A stretch of 64,000 nucleotides of DNA from Shewanella aestuarii. Lineage in GTDB: Bacteria; Pseudomonadota; Gammaproteobacteria; Enterobacterales; Shewanellaceae. Of the stretch, positions 18,029 through 26,832 are shown in pieces; position 1 is the first letter of the stretch; every line of letters begins with the position of its first letter. A program made the translations under genes and the position numbers. Location: positions 1 to 64,000 of the forward strand of contig NZ_CP050314.1 in assembly GCF_011765625.1 (NCBI RefSeq), in the 5' to 3' direction. A model generated the notes under the pieces. That model saw only the letters and a list, made by a program, of their open reading frames with translations. It was not told the origin of the DNA and searched no databases.

Positions 18029-18723
18029 TTAAGCCGCATCTGTATAGGTTAATGAGTGAGTTAACGCAGGGTTAGCGTACAGGCGTTGACGCCAATCTTT
18101 AGCAGCTCTTCGGTACAATGCGACTTTGCGCATTTCATTACACCAAACAGAGTTCCAGGGCGTGTTACCCATAGAATTTTCAATTTGATTTATTGCAATC
18201 GCATCCATTTCTTCGATAGAAAGCGTGGCATTTAAGATATCGCCATTTGCTAGAACGCTCCGACAATATCCCCACAACATTGGCCTCTCTGGTTAGATGA
18301 CAAGGTAGTAATGATGTGTTCGACCTCTTTATTGGGGCCGAAAGACTTAAACTGATCATGTTCAAAAACAAGATTGGCAGAAGCCGACTTGATAATGTTG
18401 AATTGAGTTGCAAGTGCAATTTCACCACGGTAGCCAATGTGCAATCTCATTACAGGATTGCCATAAATATCGACTTCACCCGCAATAAACGCTAACTTTT
18501 TTTGCGGGTCGATTGAGATACCTAAAGTCACAATCGATTCTAAGGTATTGTATACCGAGTAATCTTGCGCGTTAGATAGGTCAAAACCTGTAGTTCTTGA
18601 CTGCCAAATGAGTTGGTTCAGGTGTTTTATTTCATTGTTCAAATCAACAAACCCCGTATTTTTACGGTTTAATTCCTCAAATGTTTGCTGGAATAATTGT
18701 GAAAATGGAATAGTCATATTCAT
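18029..18723 (-). pseudogene. recT: RecT-family annealing protein with a -1 frameshift
   Basis: Single-strand annealing protein. The N-terminal part (from ATG 18721-18723) contains LGISIDPQKKLAFI and the RecT signature HIGYRGEIALA, then stops at TAG 18250-18252. The C-terminal part continues in the -1 frame: LANGDILNATLSIEEMDAIA ... PWNSVWCNEMRKVALYRRAAK, equivalent to the RecT end (PW..H..EM..K..IRR). Joined at about 18250-18256 the protein is about 230 aa, normal for the family. One missing base explains it; a real inactivating mutation or sequencing error cannot be separated. No classical slippery heptamer is present. Confidence 0.75.
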
Positions 18724-18788
18724 TACCTTTTTAATTGATATTTTCTACTGTAAGCCAAGGACTAAAACGGGCAACTAAGGCCAACTCC

Positions 18789-19970
18789 TTACACATCTAG
18801 TACCCAAGTTGAGCGTGAACGGTCAAAGCCATACCAATCTTCGGTATCAAAACACTCTTGTAGCTCAGCTAAGAGTTCGTGCATTTCAGCATCAGCCTCG
18901 TCACGCTTGCGTTCTGCAAGCTCAAAGGTTTCGCAGTTGTCAGCGTCCTTATACTCTGTTGCCACAAAGACAAAGTGCTTTACAGGAATCCCTACCAAAT
19001 TGGCAACGTAGCAGTAAAAAACCTGCTGAATGTCATACCGTAAATCTCGCAATTGATAACCGAATTTAGTTGGATTAGTTGAGGCAGTTGTCTTGAGGTC
19101 TACGGCTATCGCATCTTGACGTAGCCAATCAAAACGCACTTTGAGCATTAGCCCTGTAGTGGGGCATTTAGCGATAATAGAAATTTCTGCAAAACCATCT
19201 GAAAAGAGCCAGTTTGCTTTAGGATGTGCGCGTGTAGATTTTTGAACTCGATGAGCATCGTCCCAAACAATATGGTCGATAACATGCTTTTTGATTAATT
19301 CTTCAAGTAATAGCATGTTAGGGTTCAGAGTTTGCACATCTTGTAAGATAAATTCAAAGTCACGCTTGATGTTTAGATTGTGTAACTTTGCATACTCAAT
19401 AATGTCATTTTCATTGCTGAATATAGCATTGGGGTACAGTGTAGTTAAAAATTGCTCAATAGCGTTTTCTCTTAATTTTTCATAAATGGGCAAGGTATTG
19501 TCGTGCGTCCAAAGGCGTTCGATTAATGCTGCTTTAGCGCCCGAAATAGGTAGATTGTATTTAGCTAATGCTGCTTTTAACTCTGGTATGGTTTCAATCA
19601 AGTTAGGCATAGCAAAATCCTCGGGTTGAGGATTACGCATAAATTGACCGTGAAAATTATGTTCCTCTAGTACCAACATATGACCATAAGTACCCGCATC
19701 AAAAGTATATTCCTGCGCTTTAGTACGTAAACGGCAAACATCAGATAAGTATTGTCGAAAATAGTGATGACGACCTTTCGCAAGGGTTTTGATTTTTGTC
19801 GAGCTTTCAGCCGCTAATGAGTGATAAACCTCATTTGGCAAATTTAGGTAAATCCCTTCAATCAAATTACCTGCGCTATCCATAAAGTTTGGTGTCCCGT
19901 TAGGGGCATAAGCCTCTTGGATTGTATCAATCCAGTGAGTATTCGATTGTTTTAGACTGATAGCCGTCAT
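18789..19970 (-). CDS. recE: RecE-type (exodeoxyribonuclease VIII) PD-(D/E)XK exonuclease
   Basis: 393 aa from ATG 19970, chosen because AAGGG precedes it; the open frame extends further to 20057. It has the RecE nuclease entry (YHSLAAESSTKIKTLAKG), a SAP-like DNA-binding helix pair (ELKAALAKYNLPISGAKAALIERL) near the middle, and the catalytic strand AIAVDLKTT (D-x-K). A RecE exonuclease resects double-strand ends so that the RecT-type protein encoded next can anneal strands. The SAP-like insertion is unusual for RecE. Confidence 0.8.
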   Translation of the reverse strand: MTAISLKQSNTHWIDTIQEAYAPNGTPNFMDSAGNLIEGIYLNLPNEVYHSLAAESSTKIKTLAKGRHHYFRQYLSDVCRLRTKAQEYTFDAGTYGHMLVLEEHNFHGQFMRNPQPEDFAMPNLIETIPELKAALAKYNLPISGAKAALIERLWTHDNTLPIYEKLRENAIEQFLTTLYPNAIFSNENDIIEYAKLHNLNIKRDFEFILQDVQTLNPNMLLLEELIKKHVIDHIVWDDAHRVQKSTRAHPKANWLFSDGFAEISIIAKCPTTGLMLKVRFDWLRQDAIAVDLKTTASTNPTKFGYQLRDLRYDIQQVFYCYVANLVGIPVKHFVFVATEYKDADNCETFELAERKRDEADAEMHELLAELQECFDTEDWYGFDRSRSTWVLDV

Positions 19971-20165
19971 AGTTGAACCCTTGCTATTTAAATTGATGTA
20001 TTCATTGTCGCTCAACGTCCAAATCACGCAACCGAAAATCAAATTCATAAAATACATGCACTTAACATGCAGTTGCGGGATTTTAGAAGGGTGGTTTAAT
20101 AGGAAAAGTAGCCAATGTAGATGTGTGAAGTAGAGCTGTGTTTTTTAAGGTGTTGAAATAAGGCA

Positions 20166-20176
20166 CGCTAATTTAA
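20166..20176. promoter_or_regulatory. CGCTAATTTAA site (1 of 4)
   Basis: An 11-base motif identical to sites at 39176-39186, 39204-39214 and 46439-46449, all in non-coding DNA upstream of genes. Here it lies between the divergent recE and iscB transcripts. Confidence 0.4.
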
Positions 20177-20197
20177 CAATCGTTGTTTATTTGTTGG

Positions 20198-20203
20198 TAT
20201 AAA
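20198..20203 (+). promoter_or_regulatory. candidate extended -10 for omega-RNA/iscB
   Basis: TATAAA preceded by TGG (extended -10 form TGnTATAAT). It predicts a transcript start near 20210, about 22 bases before the first conserved stem of the omega-RNA scaffold, which is the right distance for an IscB guide. No good -35 is seen. Confidence 0.45.
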
Positions 20204-20209
20204 TTGGTG

Positions 20210-20502
20210 CAATAAGAAAACAGGGTGGTTTGTCAATTACGCCGCCCCTAAAGGAGCGGGCTTGTAAAAGCCAAGTTGACCAGATCACTCACTGAGGATT
20301 ATATGTGAGTTAAACGATATTTTGGATATAGACACCCTCGGATGCCACCTCAGTCCGTTGCTCTGTCGAGGCACTGTAAACAGCCCTAAAGCGTTATGGG
20401 CAGTCAACCTCATCTAAAGCCTTTATATCTGATCGAGAGGAAGTCGGATTCTATATGTGCCTCAAGCATATAGATACGCATAACTCGAAGGAGAAACACG
20501 CT
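20210..20502 (+). ncRNA. omega-RNA (HEARO RNA) of IscB
   Basis: Structured non-coding region directly upstream of iscB. Visible stems: GTCAA (20232-20236) with TTGAC (20276-20280), enclosing two hairpins, CCGCCCC/GGAGCGG (20242-20259) and GGCTT/AAGCC (20259-20272). Further on is the GGCACTGTAAACAGCC hairpin typical of HEARO (about 20370-20385). IscB uses this RNA as scaffold, with a guide of about 16-22 bases at its 5' end, here expected within about 20210-20231. The 3' part runs up to the iscB ribosome site. Confidence 0.75.
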
Positions 20503-21741
20503 ATGTTCGTGTTTGTACTGAACAAAAATGGTAAGCCATTAATGCCATGTAAACCACAAAAAGCGAGGGTTTTACTCAGGCGTGGTGATGCAAAGGTTAT
20601 CAAAAGAACACCCTTTACCATCAAACTTGTTGGTGGTAGTTCAGGCTACAAGCAACCCCTTGTTGCTGGCATGGACACTGGTAGCAAAGCTATCGGGTGT
20701 GCCGTTATTGGTCTTGGTCAAGTAATTTATCAAAGCCAAGTTGCATTGAGACAAGACGTATCCAAGAAGATGGAACAGCGAGCTATGTATCGTCGTAATC
20801 GGCGTGGACGTAAATGTCGCTATCGCCCTGCTCGTTGGTCTAATAGAGCTTCAATGCGAACCACGGGGCGTCTAGCGCCTAGCTTAAAATCAAAGTTAGA
20901 TTCACATTTACGTGAGCGTAATTTTGTAGAATCAATCTTACCAATCAGCGAGTGGAAGGTGGAAACGGCAAGTTTTGATATTCATAAAATCACAAAACCT
21001 GACGTTTCTGGTGCGGGGTATCAGAATGGCGTACAGAAAGGCTTTTATAATGTAAAAGCCTATGTGCTACATCGAGATGGGTACAAGTGTCAATCTGGGC
21101 GCAAAGGTAAACATAGCAACAAATTGCATGTTCACCACATTCAGTTTCGTTCTAACGGTGGCACTGATACACCAACAAACTTAACCACGTTATGTGAAAC
21201 TTGTCATGCTGATTTACATGCCAATAAATTCGAATTAAAAGCGAAAAAATCCCGCACTAAACATGCCACGGAGATTGGAATAATTAAGTCTAGATTAAAG
21301 GAAGAGTGGCAATTCGCGGAAACCTTTGGCTACGAAACGAAATATAAGCGTGAGCAGGTCTTGAGGCTTCAGAAAGAGCATTATTACGATGCTGTTGCAA
21401 TCTGCTTGGAAGACGGAGAGTTAGTTGAGCCAGCATCAAGCGTCTACTTTAAACGCCATGTTGCTAAAGGCGATTATCAACAGACCAAAGGTGCAAGATC
21501 TGAAAAGCGCATACCCGTAGGCAAACTGTTTGGTCTTAAAAAACATGACTTTATCTCAACACCGCAAGGTAGTGGGTTTGTAAAAGGTAAGCGAAGCACA
21601 GGGTATTTTGCGCTTGAGACAATCACTGGCGAGAAAGTTCATGCTAGTGCTAACGTTAAAAAGAACACTATTCGAGTCACAGCTCGAACAACAACATTAA
21701 CTCAAAAAATGGAGAGTGCAAGCAATTCCTCTTCCCACTAA
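20503..21741 (+). CDS. iscB: IscB RNA-guided nuclease
   Basis: 412 aa from ATG 20503 (SD AAGGAG). Domains: PLMP domain (KPLMPCKPQKARVLLRRGDA), RuvC-I GMDTGSKAIG with Asp near 58, Arg-rich bridge helix (RRNRRGRKCRYRPAR), RuvC-II Glu in VETASFDI, HNH nuclease HVHHIQFRSNGGTD...LCETCH, and RuvC-III HYYDAVAI. All catalytic residues appear present, so it should cut DNA with its omega-RNA. The first HNH zinc knuckle is degenerate (CQSGRK instead of CxxC). No tnpA is nearby; this is a solo copy inserted in the leader of the next gene. Confidence 0.92.
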   Translation: MFVFVLNKNGKPLMPCKPQKARVLLRRGDAKVIKRTPFTIKLVGGSSGYKQPLVAGMDTGSKAIGCAVIGLGQVIYQSQVALRQDVSKKMEQRAMYRRNRRGRKCRYRPARWSNRASMRTTGRLAPSLKSKLDSHLRERNFVESILPISEWKVETASFDIHKITKPDVSGAGYQNGVQKGFYNVKAYVLHRDGYKCQSGRKGKHSNKLHVHHIQFRSNGGTDTPTNLTTLCETCHADLHANKFELKAKKSRTKHATEIGIIKSRLKEEWQFAETFGYETKYKREQVLRLQKEHYYDAVAICLEDGELVEPASSVYFKRHVAKGDYQQTKGARSEKRIPVGKLFGLKKHDFISTPQGSGFVKGKRSTGYFALETITGEKVHASANVKKNTIRVTARTTTLTQKMESASNSSSH

Positions 21742-21765
21742 AGTAGGAGGTATCCTTGCCTAAAT

Positions 21766-23160
21766 ATGATGAAAATCCAACTCAGCATGTTGTTAATTGT
21801 ATTAGTCAGTGGTTATGCCGTGGCGGTTAATGAACCGTCAGTGTTCAACTTCAACAATGAGTCTGTAACAGTACAAATGTCAGAGCATGAATCGATGGCT
21901 AAGGCCGTTAATCGAGCAAAAGAGATCATGATGATTAATGCTGTGGCCAAAACACCAAAGTTTGTCAGTTTAAATACTTCTTATAACAGCGAAACAGACA
22001 AGATTATTGAAACAGGCATGATTGCCCAAGGTGCAAATATTTCGATTAACAACGTAAAGCATTCTCTTCGTTCAGTTGGTAATGATGTATTTATTGATGC
22101 AACGGGCGATGTCACCGTTGATGCCACCGCAATGCTGAAAAAGCTCAAAGGAGAACGTCAGATTAAGTTGATGGCCTCACAAATAGATGTGTTGAAGAAA
22201 GAGCGTGAATCAATCCAAGGCGTGTTGATGAAAGTTAAAAGAGGAGAGGCGATTTCAGAGCGGGATTCAGCGGTAATATCCCAATACCAAACCGCTATGC
22301 TGCAATCCTTTAATGTGATTAATGCGAGTTATATCAGAGCAGAATTTAAAGAAAGTCAGAGTGTTAAAGAAAAAGTGATGAATCTGTACGAGTATTTTGT
22401 ATTTCCATTCTTGAAAAACCCAAGAATTGAAACGTTACTGACTGATATCAGTGCTTTAGATCATGACGTTGTGAAAGCAGATGTACAGATACGTATAGAT
22501 CGCTCAGTTAATGAGAACCGACACTGGTTTATTCCGACATTGGAGAATGGATTTGAGCTGGAAGACTGTAGTTTTTTCTTTAGTGGTTGTCTTTATTTAC
22601 TTGACTCGAAAGGTGAGCAGATAACACCGCAAAAGTTCTACCACGATGGTAAACCAAAAGGCCGATGGCAGGTACATGATGTATTAAGTCCAAGATGGTG
22701 TGGTCGTTCGATATATGAGTTTCTACCACTTTCAACAACGGGTTCATTCCTTGACGGTGCTGATGGTGTTAAGCAGGCAGAATGTGGGGTGTCATACACT
22801 TGGAGCACATCTGCATCGTCAAAGATGTTACCGCTAATTGACGAGTATTATAGAAATATCTCGAAAGAACAACAGCAGTGGCCAGATACAAGCGAGCATA
22901 CAGCAGCATTAAAAGAGCTATCTAATCGAGCATTTTGGTTAAAAGTCGAGGTGGGAAGGGAAACTTTTCATCTCAATATAACGAACCCAGCCATGGAATA
23001 TTTTACGTTTTCAATTTATCAACCACGTAGCTGGTTTGATCGTGACATCGAAATAAAAACCAGCATTCGGGAGGAAATATATAACGTTGAGGAAAGTAGT
23101 TGGTCTGATATGGCAGGCAATTTTTTGCGGTACCAAAACCGCGCAGTAATTTTTTATTAA
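21766..23160 (+). CDS. exported protein, unknown
   Basis: 464 aa with a signal peptide (MKIQLSMLLIVLVSGYAVA) and a segment MAKAVNRAKEIMMINAV...ATGDVTVD that resembles the fold pattern of FlgT/LPP20 N-terminal domains. A helical stretch (about 130-190) and a Cys-containing C-terminal half follow. Likely periplasmic. Its ribosome site GGAGG (21746-21750) is 15 bases from the ATG, probably because iscB inserted immediately upstream. Forms a cluster with the LPP20-like lipoprotein that follows. Confidence 0.6.
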   Translation: MMKIQLSMLLIVLVSGYAVAVNEPSVFNFNNESVTVQMSEHESMAKAVNRAKEIMMINAVAKTPKFVSLNTSYNSETDKIIETGMIAQGANISINNVKHSLRSVGNDVFIDATGDVTVDATAMLKKLKGERQIKLMASQIDVLKKERESIQGVLMKVKRGEAISERDSAVISQYQTAMLQSFNVINASYIRAEFKESQSVKEKVMNLYEYFVFPFLKNPRIETLLTDISALDHDVVKADVQIRIDRSVNENRHWFIPTLENGFELEDCSFFFSGCLYLLDSKGEQITPQKFYHDGKPKGRWQVHDVLSPRWCGRSIYEFLPLSTTGSFLDGADGVKQAECGVSYTWSTSASSKMLPLIDEYYRNISKEQQQWPDTSEHTAALKELSNRAFWLKVEVGRETFHLNITNPAMEYFTFSIYQPRSWFDRDIEIKTSIREEIYNVEESSWSDMAGNFLRYQNRAVIFY

Positions 23161-23172
23161 TAGGGAATCATT

Positions 23173-23928
23173 ATGAAAAAAATATTAAGTATTGTGAGTT
23201 TTGCGAGTGTAGTGGTATTGGCTGGTTGTGCAAGTGAGCCAGATCCAGTGGAACGTTTTAATGAGCAACAGGCAAAAGCCAATGAATTGGCTGTGGAGCA
23301 GGCAAAAGAGCAATTATCAAACGTACCAAAATGGTATTTGTCACCACCTAAAAACGATAACTTTGGCATAGTCGGTGTTGGTGCAGCATCGTCTAAAGAC
23401 ATGCATCATGCGGTAAAGAAATCAAAGTTGCAGGCTGAATTTGAATTAGCGAAAAACTATAAACAAGAGCTATCAGGTTCAGAGCGCATTTATGAGCGTG
23501 AAGGTGCGTCAGGTGAATTGGTGCAAACCAGTCAATTCTTGATCGATAAGTTGGTCGATTCAGTGCCAGTTGTCGGCTATGAGATGTTAGATCAGCAAGT
23601 AAAAGTCAATGTCGATGGTTCATTTCAAGTCTATACACTGTTGAAACTGCCATATGATGAGTTCAATAAAGTGTTACAACGTACCAAAGCGGAGTCTCAA
23701 GATGCAAAAGAGCTTGCAGCATTTGATGATCTAGAGCGTCGATTAGAAGCGAAGCGACTACGAAAAGACAAAGAGTTAGAACGTGATCATGAGCGTAAAC
23801 TAGAACTTATGGACGCTCAAAATGGTGTGATTGGTGCTGAATCTGTAGCGGAGCCGGTCGTAAATACACAAGCAAATGCTCAACCAAGTAATGCGCTTAG
23901 TCAGATAGTGAAATCGGTAACTAACTAG
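23173..23928 (+). CDS. LPP20-family lipoprotein
   Basis: 251 aa. The signal peptide ends in lipobox LAGC, so it is lipid-anchored. The core PKWYLSPPKNDNFGIVGVGAASSKDM...A...KSKLQAEFELAK matches LPP20-type lipoproteins. A charged, probably coiled-coil region (ERRLEAKRLRKDKELERDHERK) occupies about residues 190-220. It lies 12 bases after the preceding exported protein gene, with which it likely works at the envelope. Confidence 0.75.
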   Translation: MKKILSIVSFASVVVLAGCASEPDPVERFNEQQAKANELAVEQAKEQLSNVPKWYLSPPKNDNFGIVGVGAASSKDMHHAVKKSKLQAEFELAKNYKQELSGSERIYEREGASGELVQTSQFLIDKLVDSVPVVGYEMLDQQVKVNVDGSFQVYTLLKLPYDEFNKVLQRTKAESQDAKELAAFDDLERRLEAKRLRKDKELERDHERKLELMDAQNGVIGAESVAEPVVNTQANAQPSNALSQIVKSVTN

Positions 23929-23937
23929 GAGTAGGTG

Positions 23938-24399
23938 ATGTTATTTAGAAACCATCTTGTTGTTACTGCAGCTGTTACAGTTTCAACAATTGGTTATATC
24001 GACATAGCATTACCATTATGGCTGGTGGTAGTGAGCATCGTTTTTGGCTCACTACTGCCTGATGTAGACCATCCGAGTTCAACGATAGGCAAGCGGGTAT
24101 TATTTATCTCTATTCCTTTATCTGCAATTTTTGGACATAGACAAATAACTCACTCTATTTGGCCCATTTTATGTGTCGCTTGGTTAGTTAATTTTAACAA
24201 CAGTACGTCAAGCGCAATTGTGTTGTGTTTATCGATTGGTTATCTGTCACATTTACTCGGTGATTTTTTTACAGACAGTGGTATTCCTTTTTTCTGGCCA
24301 TTGTCTTTTAGGTTCAAAAGTCCTTTGCCAGTAGCCACGGGTGGACCTTTTGAGTATTTAATAGCTTATGGGTTATTTATTAGCAGTTTATTGGTTTAA
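23938..24399 (+). CDS. YdjM/DUF457-type membrane-bound hydrolase
   Basis: 153 aa with several hydrophobic segments and conserved metal-ligand-like residues: LLPDVDHPSS, GHRQITHS and LSHLLGDFFTDSG. This is the DUF457 (YdjM-like inner-membrane metal-dependent hydrolase) pattern. GTG 23935 and ATG 23938 are alternative starts. Substrate unknown. Confidence 0.72.
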   Translation: MLFRNHLVVTAAVTVSTIGYIDIALPLWLVVVSIVFGSLLPDVDHPSSTIGKRVLFISIPLSAIFGHRQITHSIWPILCVAWLVNFNNSTSSAIVLCLSIGYLSHLLGDFFTDSGIPFFWPLSFRFKSPLPVATGGPFEYLIAYGLFISSLLV

Positions 24400-24407
24400 G
24401 GATTTAT

Positions 24408-24908
24408 ATGATTGATCATGAAGATTTTTTACAAGATGTTATCGATGCGCGGGATAATCAATTAGCTATCCCGGCTACAGTGCGTAGCGAAGTCATCACC
24501 AGCGTCACCACCAAAGAGTTAGCAAAATTACTAATGGATTTTTCATTTTCAGGTGGTTCAATTGACCTCGATGCTGCCTCAAATATTTTCACTTGTGACA
24601 TTGGCTATGCTAACGCCATTTTCTTTGCAAACGCTAAATGGAATGCCGAAACACCTTCAGAATACTTTGGCATCATTGCGACCGTACCGAGTCAATTTAA
24701 TAAAGATTTTATAGCGCTTTTTAATCAAAACACCTTAATTGGCAGACTCTACAATGCAGATGATACCAACTCATCAATTTATCGATTAGATGTCCATTTG
24801 GCCGGAGGCGTAACCTGCAAAAATATATTCTATGTCGTTAAAACGTTTATCGATTCATACAACAAATTATTTTTCGAGGTGACCAATAATGGCCGAGTTG
24901 ATTCGTAA
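24408..24908 (+). CDS. hypothetical protein
   Basis: 166 aa, no family recognised. Soluble, acidic N-terminus, no signal peptide. It starts 8 bases after the YdjM-type gene and overlaps the next gene by 20 bases, so these are one operon. Confidence 0.6.
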   Translation: MIDHEDFLQDVIDARDNQLAIPATVRSEVITSVTTKELAKLLMDFSFSGGSIDLDAASNIFTCDIGYANAIFFANAKWNAETPSEYFGIIATVPSQFNKDFIALFNQNTLIGRLYNADDTNSSIYRLDVHLAGGVTCKNIFYVVKTFIDSYNKLFFEVTNNGRVDS

Positions 24909-25374
24909 AAAGTGGTTGTTAGGCGTATCCGTTTTGATTGGGTTATTGATGGCGGGCGGTGGATTGTACGTTAACGATATTATTCAAACAGATCTTAAGC
25001 GAGAGCGACAACTTTCGCTAATCGGGCAATGGGTAAGTGTTGACGGTTTTTGTGATGGCAAAGTTGGCGAGATTAATGGACTCGATATTACTCAAGACTT
25101 CTTGTTAGTTGAAAATGGCCATCGGCAGAAAATCAAGAATATGGATGTTGTATCAGTAAATGACATGGTTGGATATTGCCAAGGCTATGGTCAATTTGAG
25201 TTTAATTTTAAGGTTTTGATGAACACGACAGAATTAGTTGAGTATTTTTACGTGAAAACCCTTGATGGAACCGAATTATTACGCAATTCACAAGGAGATT
25301 ATTATTTTCGATTTACACCTCAGTTTAAGCAAAGATATGAAAGCGTCAGAAGTGAAACACATGTTGAAGCGTAG
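24889..25374 (+). CDS. hypothetical single-TM protein
   Basis: 161 aa. An N-terminal membrane anchor (WLLGVSVLIGLLMAGGGLYV) is followed by a probable periplasmic beta-rich domain (IGQWVSVDGFCDGKVGEINGL). Start ATG 24889 behind GAGG inside the previous gene. Function not recognised. Confidence 0.6.
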   Translation: MAELIRKKWLLGVSVLIGLLMAGGGLYVNDIIQTDLKRERQLSLIGQWVSVDGFCDGKVGEINGLDITQDFLLVENGHRQKIKNMDVVSVNDMVGYCQGYGQFEFNFKVLMNTTELVEYFYVKTLDGTELLRNSQGDYYFRFTPQFKQRYESVRSETHVEA

Positions 25375-25441
25375 AGCTGGCAAGTAGTAGCGCGTTTTTA
25401 AAGTTAGGCGATGATAGTGTTTTTTCAAGGAGATGATTCAA

Positions 25442-25909
25442 ATGACATTACTTTACGACAATCAAATGCCGCGAGGGGAGTTGAGTTGTTCACACAACGT
25501 TCTCTGCTCATATCCAGAATTTGATGGAGAGCGATATACAAGGCTACCTATCAATTCATTATTGATTTTAAAAAAACGTGGCCACACTATCCAAAAAAAA
25601 TTGGCTGATATTGAATTAACAAGACGTGAGTTTGTTGATAAAGCCGAGTTACCTTATGAAATTGAAATTTCACATCATGCTGTAGATAGATTGAGTACCA
25701 GGCATATGCACAAATACCTCAACGAGAATGAGGGACAAGGAATAGTGTGCTGGTTGAAAGAAAAAGTCATCATGTGCTTGACAGAATGCGGGACCTACAA
25801 AACATTATCCGCGATGGATAACTGCTGTGTTGCTTTTGAAGGCATGCAATTTATGTTTAAGAGTCATGCTAAGTTAAATGGCCGACTCGTTTTAGTGACC
25901 GTGAATTAG
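25442..25909 (+). CDS. hypothetical protein
   Basis: 155 aa. ATG 25442 is preferred over the in-frame ATG 25433 because AAGGAG lies 9 bases before it. Contains IEISHHAVDRLSTRHM, a His-rich segment, and several cysteines; no family recognised. The stop is 9 bases before the thermonuclease start. Confidence 0.55.
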   Translation: MTLLYDNQMPRGELSCSHNVLCSYPEFDGERYTRLPINSLLILKKRGHTIQKKLADIELTRREFVDKAELPYEIEISHHAVDRLSTRHMHKYLNENEGQGIVCWLKEKVIMCLTECGTYKTLSAMDNCCVAFEGMQFMFKSHAKLNGRLVLVTVN

Positions 25910-25918
25910 GTGATAAAT

Positions 25919-26320
25919 ATGGAAGTTAGAACCTTAATTGGCGTACTTTTTATCTTATTAAGTACCAGTTTAAATGCTCAAACTCGCGATATTCCAAGAG
26001 TTCATAATGTTTATGACGGAGATACGTTTCGTGGGTATACAAGCCCAAACCGTCACGAGCCAATTCGAATAAAAGGGGTAGATACGCCGGAGATAAAAGG
26101 CGCATGTGATAGTGAAATTAAAGCTGCTTATCGTGCAAGAGATTATTTAAAAAAGCGTTTGTCTAATGCTAAGTCTATTCAATTATTAAATCCTGGGCGC
26201 GACAAATATAATCGCGTATTAGCCGTTGTGTTAGTTGATGGTCAAGATATAGCGCAAGACATTATTCAAAATGGCTATGGGAGGAAATGGAGAGGAAAAC
26301 GAGAAAGTTGGTGTGAGTAG
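25919..26320 (+). CDS. thermonuclease (SNase-family)
   Basis: 133 aa with a signal peptide (LIGVLFILLSTSLNA). SNase motifs follow: VYDGDTFRG (metal-binding Asp), IRIKGVDTPEIKG (catalytic Arg) and GRDKYNRVLAVV. Predicted secreted or periplasmic Ca-dependent nuclease, common on conjugative elements. ATG 25919 (SD AGGTGA) is preferred to the GTG at 25910. Confidence 0.85.
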   Translation: MEVRTLIGVLFILLSTSLNAQTRDIPRVHNVYDGDTFRGYTSPNRHEPIRIKGVDTPEIKGACDSEIKAAYRARDYLKKRLSNAKSIQLLNPGRDKYNRVLAVVLVDGQDIAQDIIQNGYGRKWRGKRESWCE

Positions 26321-26444
26321 GACTAATTTAATTTGTAAGCTTGGCTATGGTGTGACACGATTTGAGTTTAAAAATCATCTTGGCCAAACGATGACATACC
26401 AGTCGTATAAATATAATTACTCCATTTGGTTACCGGCTTCATAA
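26313..26444 (+). CDS. possible 43-aa small protein
   Basis: GTG 26313 lies inside the end of the thermonuclease gene (overlap 8 bases). The frame runs 43 codons, rich in aromatic residues (YQSYKYNYSIW). Its 3' end overlaps the convergent UmuD-like gene. Supported only by tight overlap; it may be nothing. Confidence 0.25.
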   Translation: MSRTNLICKLGYGVTRFEFKNHLGQTMTYQSYKYNYSIWLPAS

Positions 26445-26821
26445 TAACTTAAATCCGGGCTCTTTCCGTGACAACGGATTGAGCTCGACACCACACCTAT
26501 GATCATAAGTTCTTCATGATCATGTTTTAAAGTGGTAAGGCGTTGCTGGTGTGCATCCAGAATGCTGCAAACCCATTGTCCATCAACTTCAGCAACAACA
26601 ACATCATTGTGGCGCGGCTTTAGTGCTCTGTTGATTATTAATAAATCGTCTTTGTATATACCAATAGAATTTAGATCATCAGTGTCAACCATCCCAATGA
26701 GCGTAGAGCTAGGGTTGTCTATTAATAAATCATCTAAACTGAGCGCGTTTTGCATGTACTCTTTAGCAGGTGACTCGAAACCATTGATCCCGCAAGAAAT
26801 TGTTTTATTGAATATTTGCAT
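26417..26821 (-). CDS. UmuD-like protein lacking catalytic Ser/Lys
   Basis: 134 aa from ATG 26821, close to UmuD length. Aligns by eye with UmuD: CG (the UmuD cleavage pair), ESPAKEYMQNALSLDDLLIDNPSST, IYKDDLLIINRAL, VVAEVDGQWV. At the UmuD serine (GDSM) it reads DDLN, and at the catalytic lysine (VKKL) it reads VCSI, so self-cleavage activity should be lost. No umuC follows. It lies behind a LexA box and a strong promoter, so it is DNA-damage inducible. It may act as a permanently uncleaved UmuD analogue on host Pol V or the clamp (inference). Confidence 0.75.
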   Translation of the reverse strand: MQIFNKTISCGINGFESPAKEYMQNALSLDDLLIDNPSSTLIGMVDTDDLNSIGIYKDDLLIINRALKPRHNDVVVAEVDGQWVCSILDAHQQRLTTLKHDHEELMIIGVVSSSIRCHGKSPDLSYYEAGNQME

Positions 26822-26832
26822 ATTTAGTACAA

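Noticed and set aside
26313..26444. The 43-aa frame after the thermonuclease as a confident gene
   Set aside because: Only overlap supports it and it runs into the convergent UmuD-like gene; kept as a low-confidence feature.
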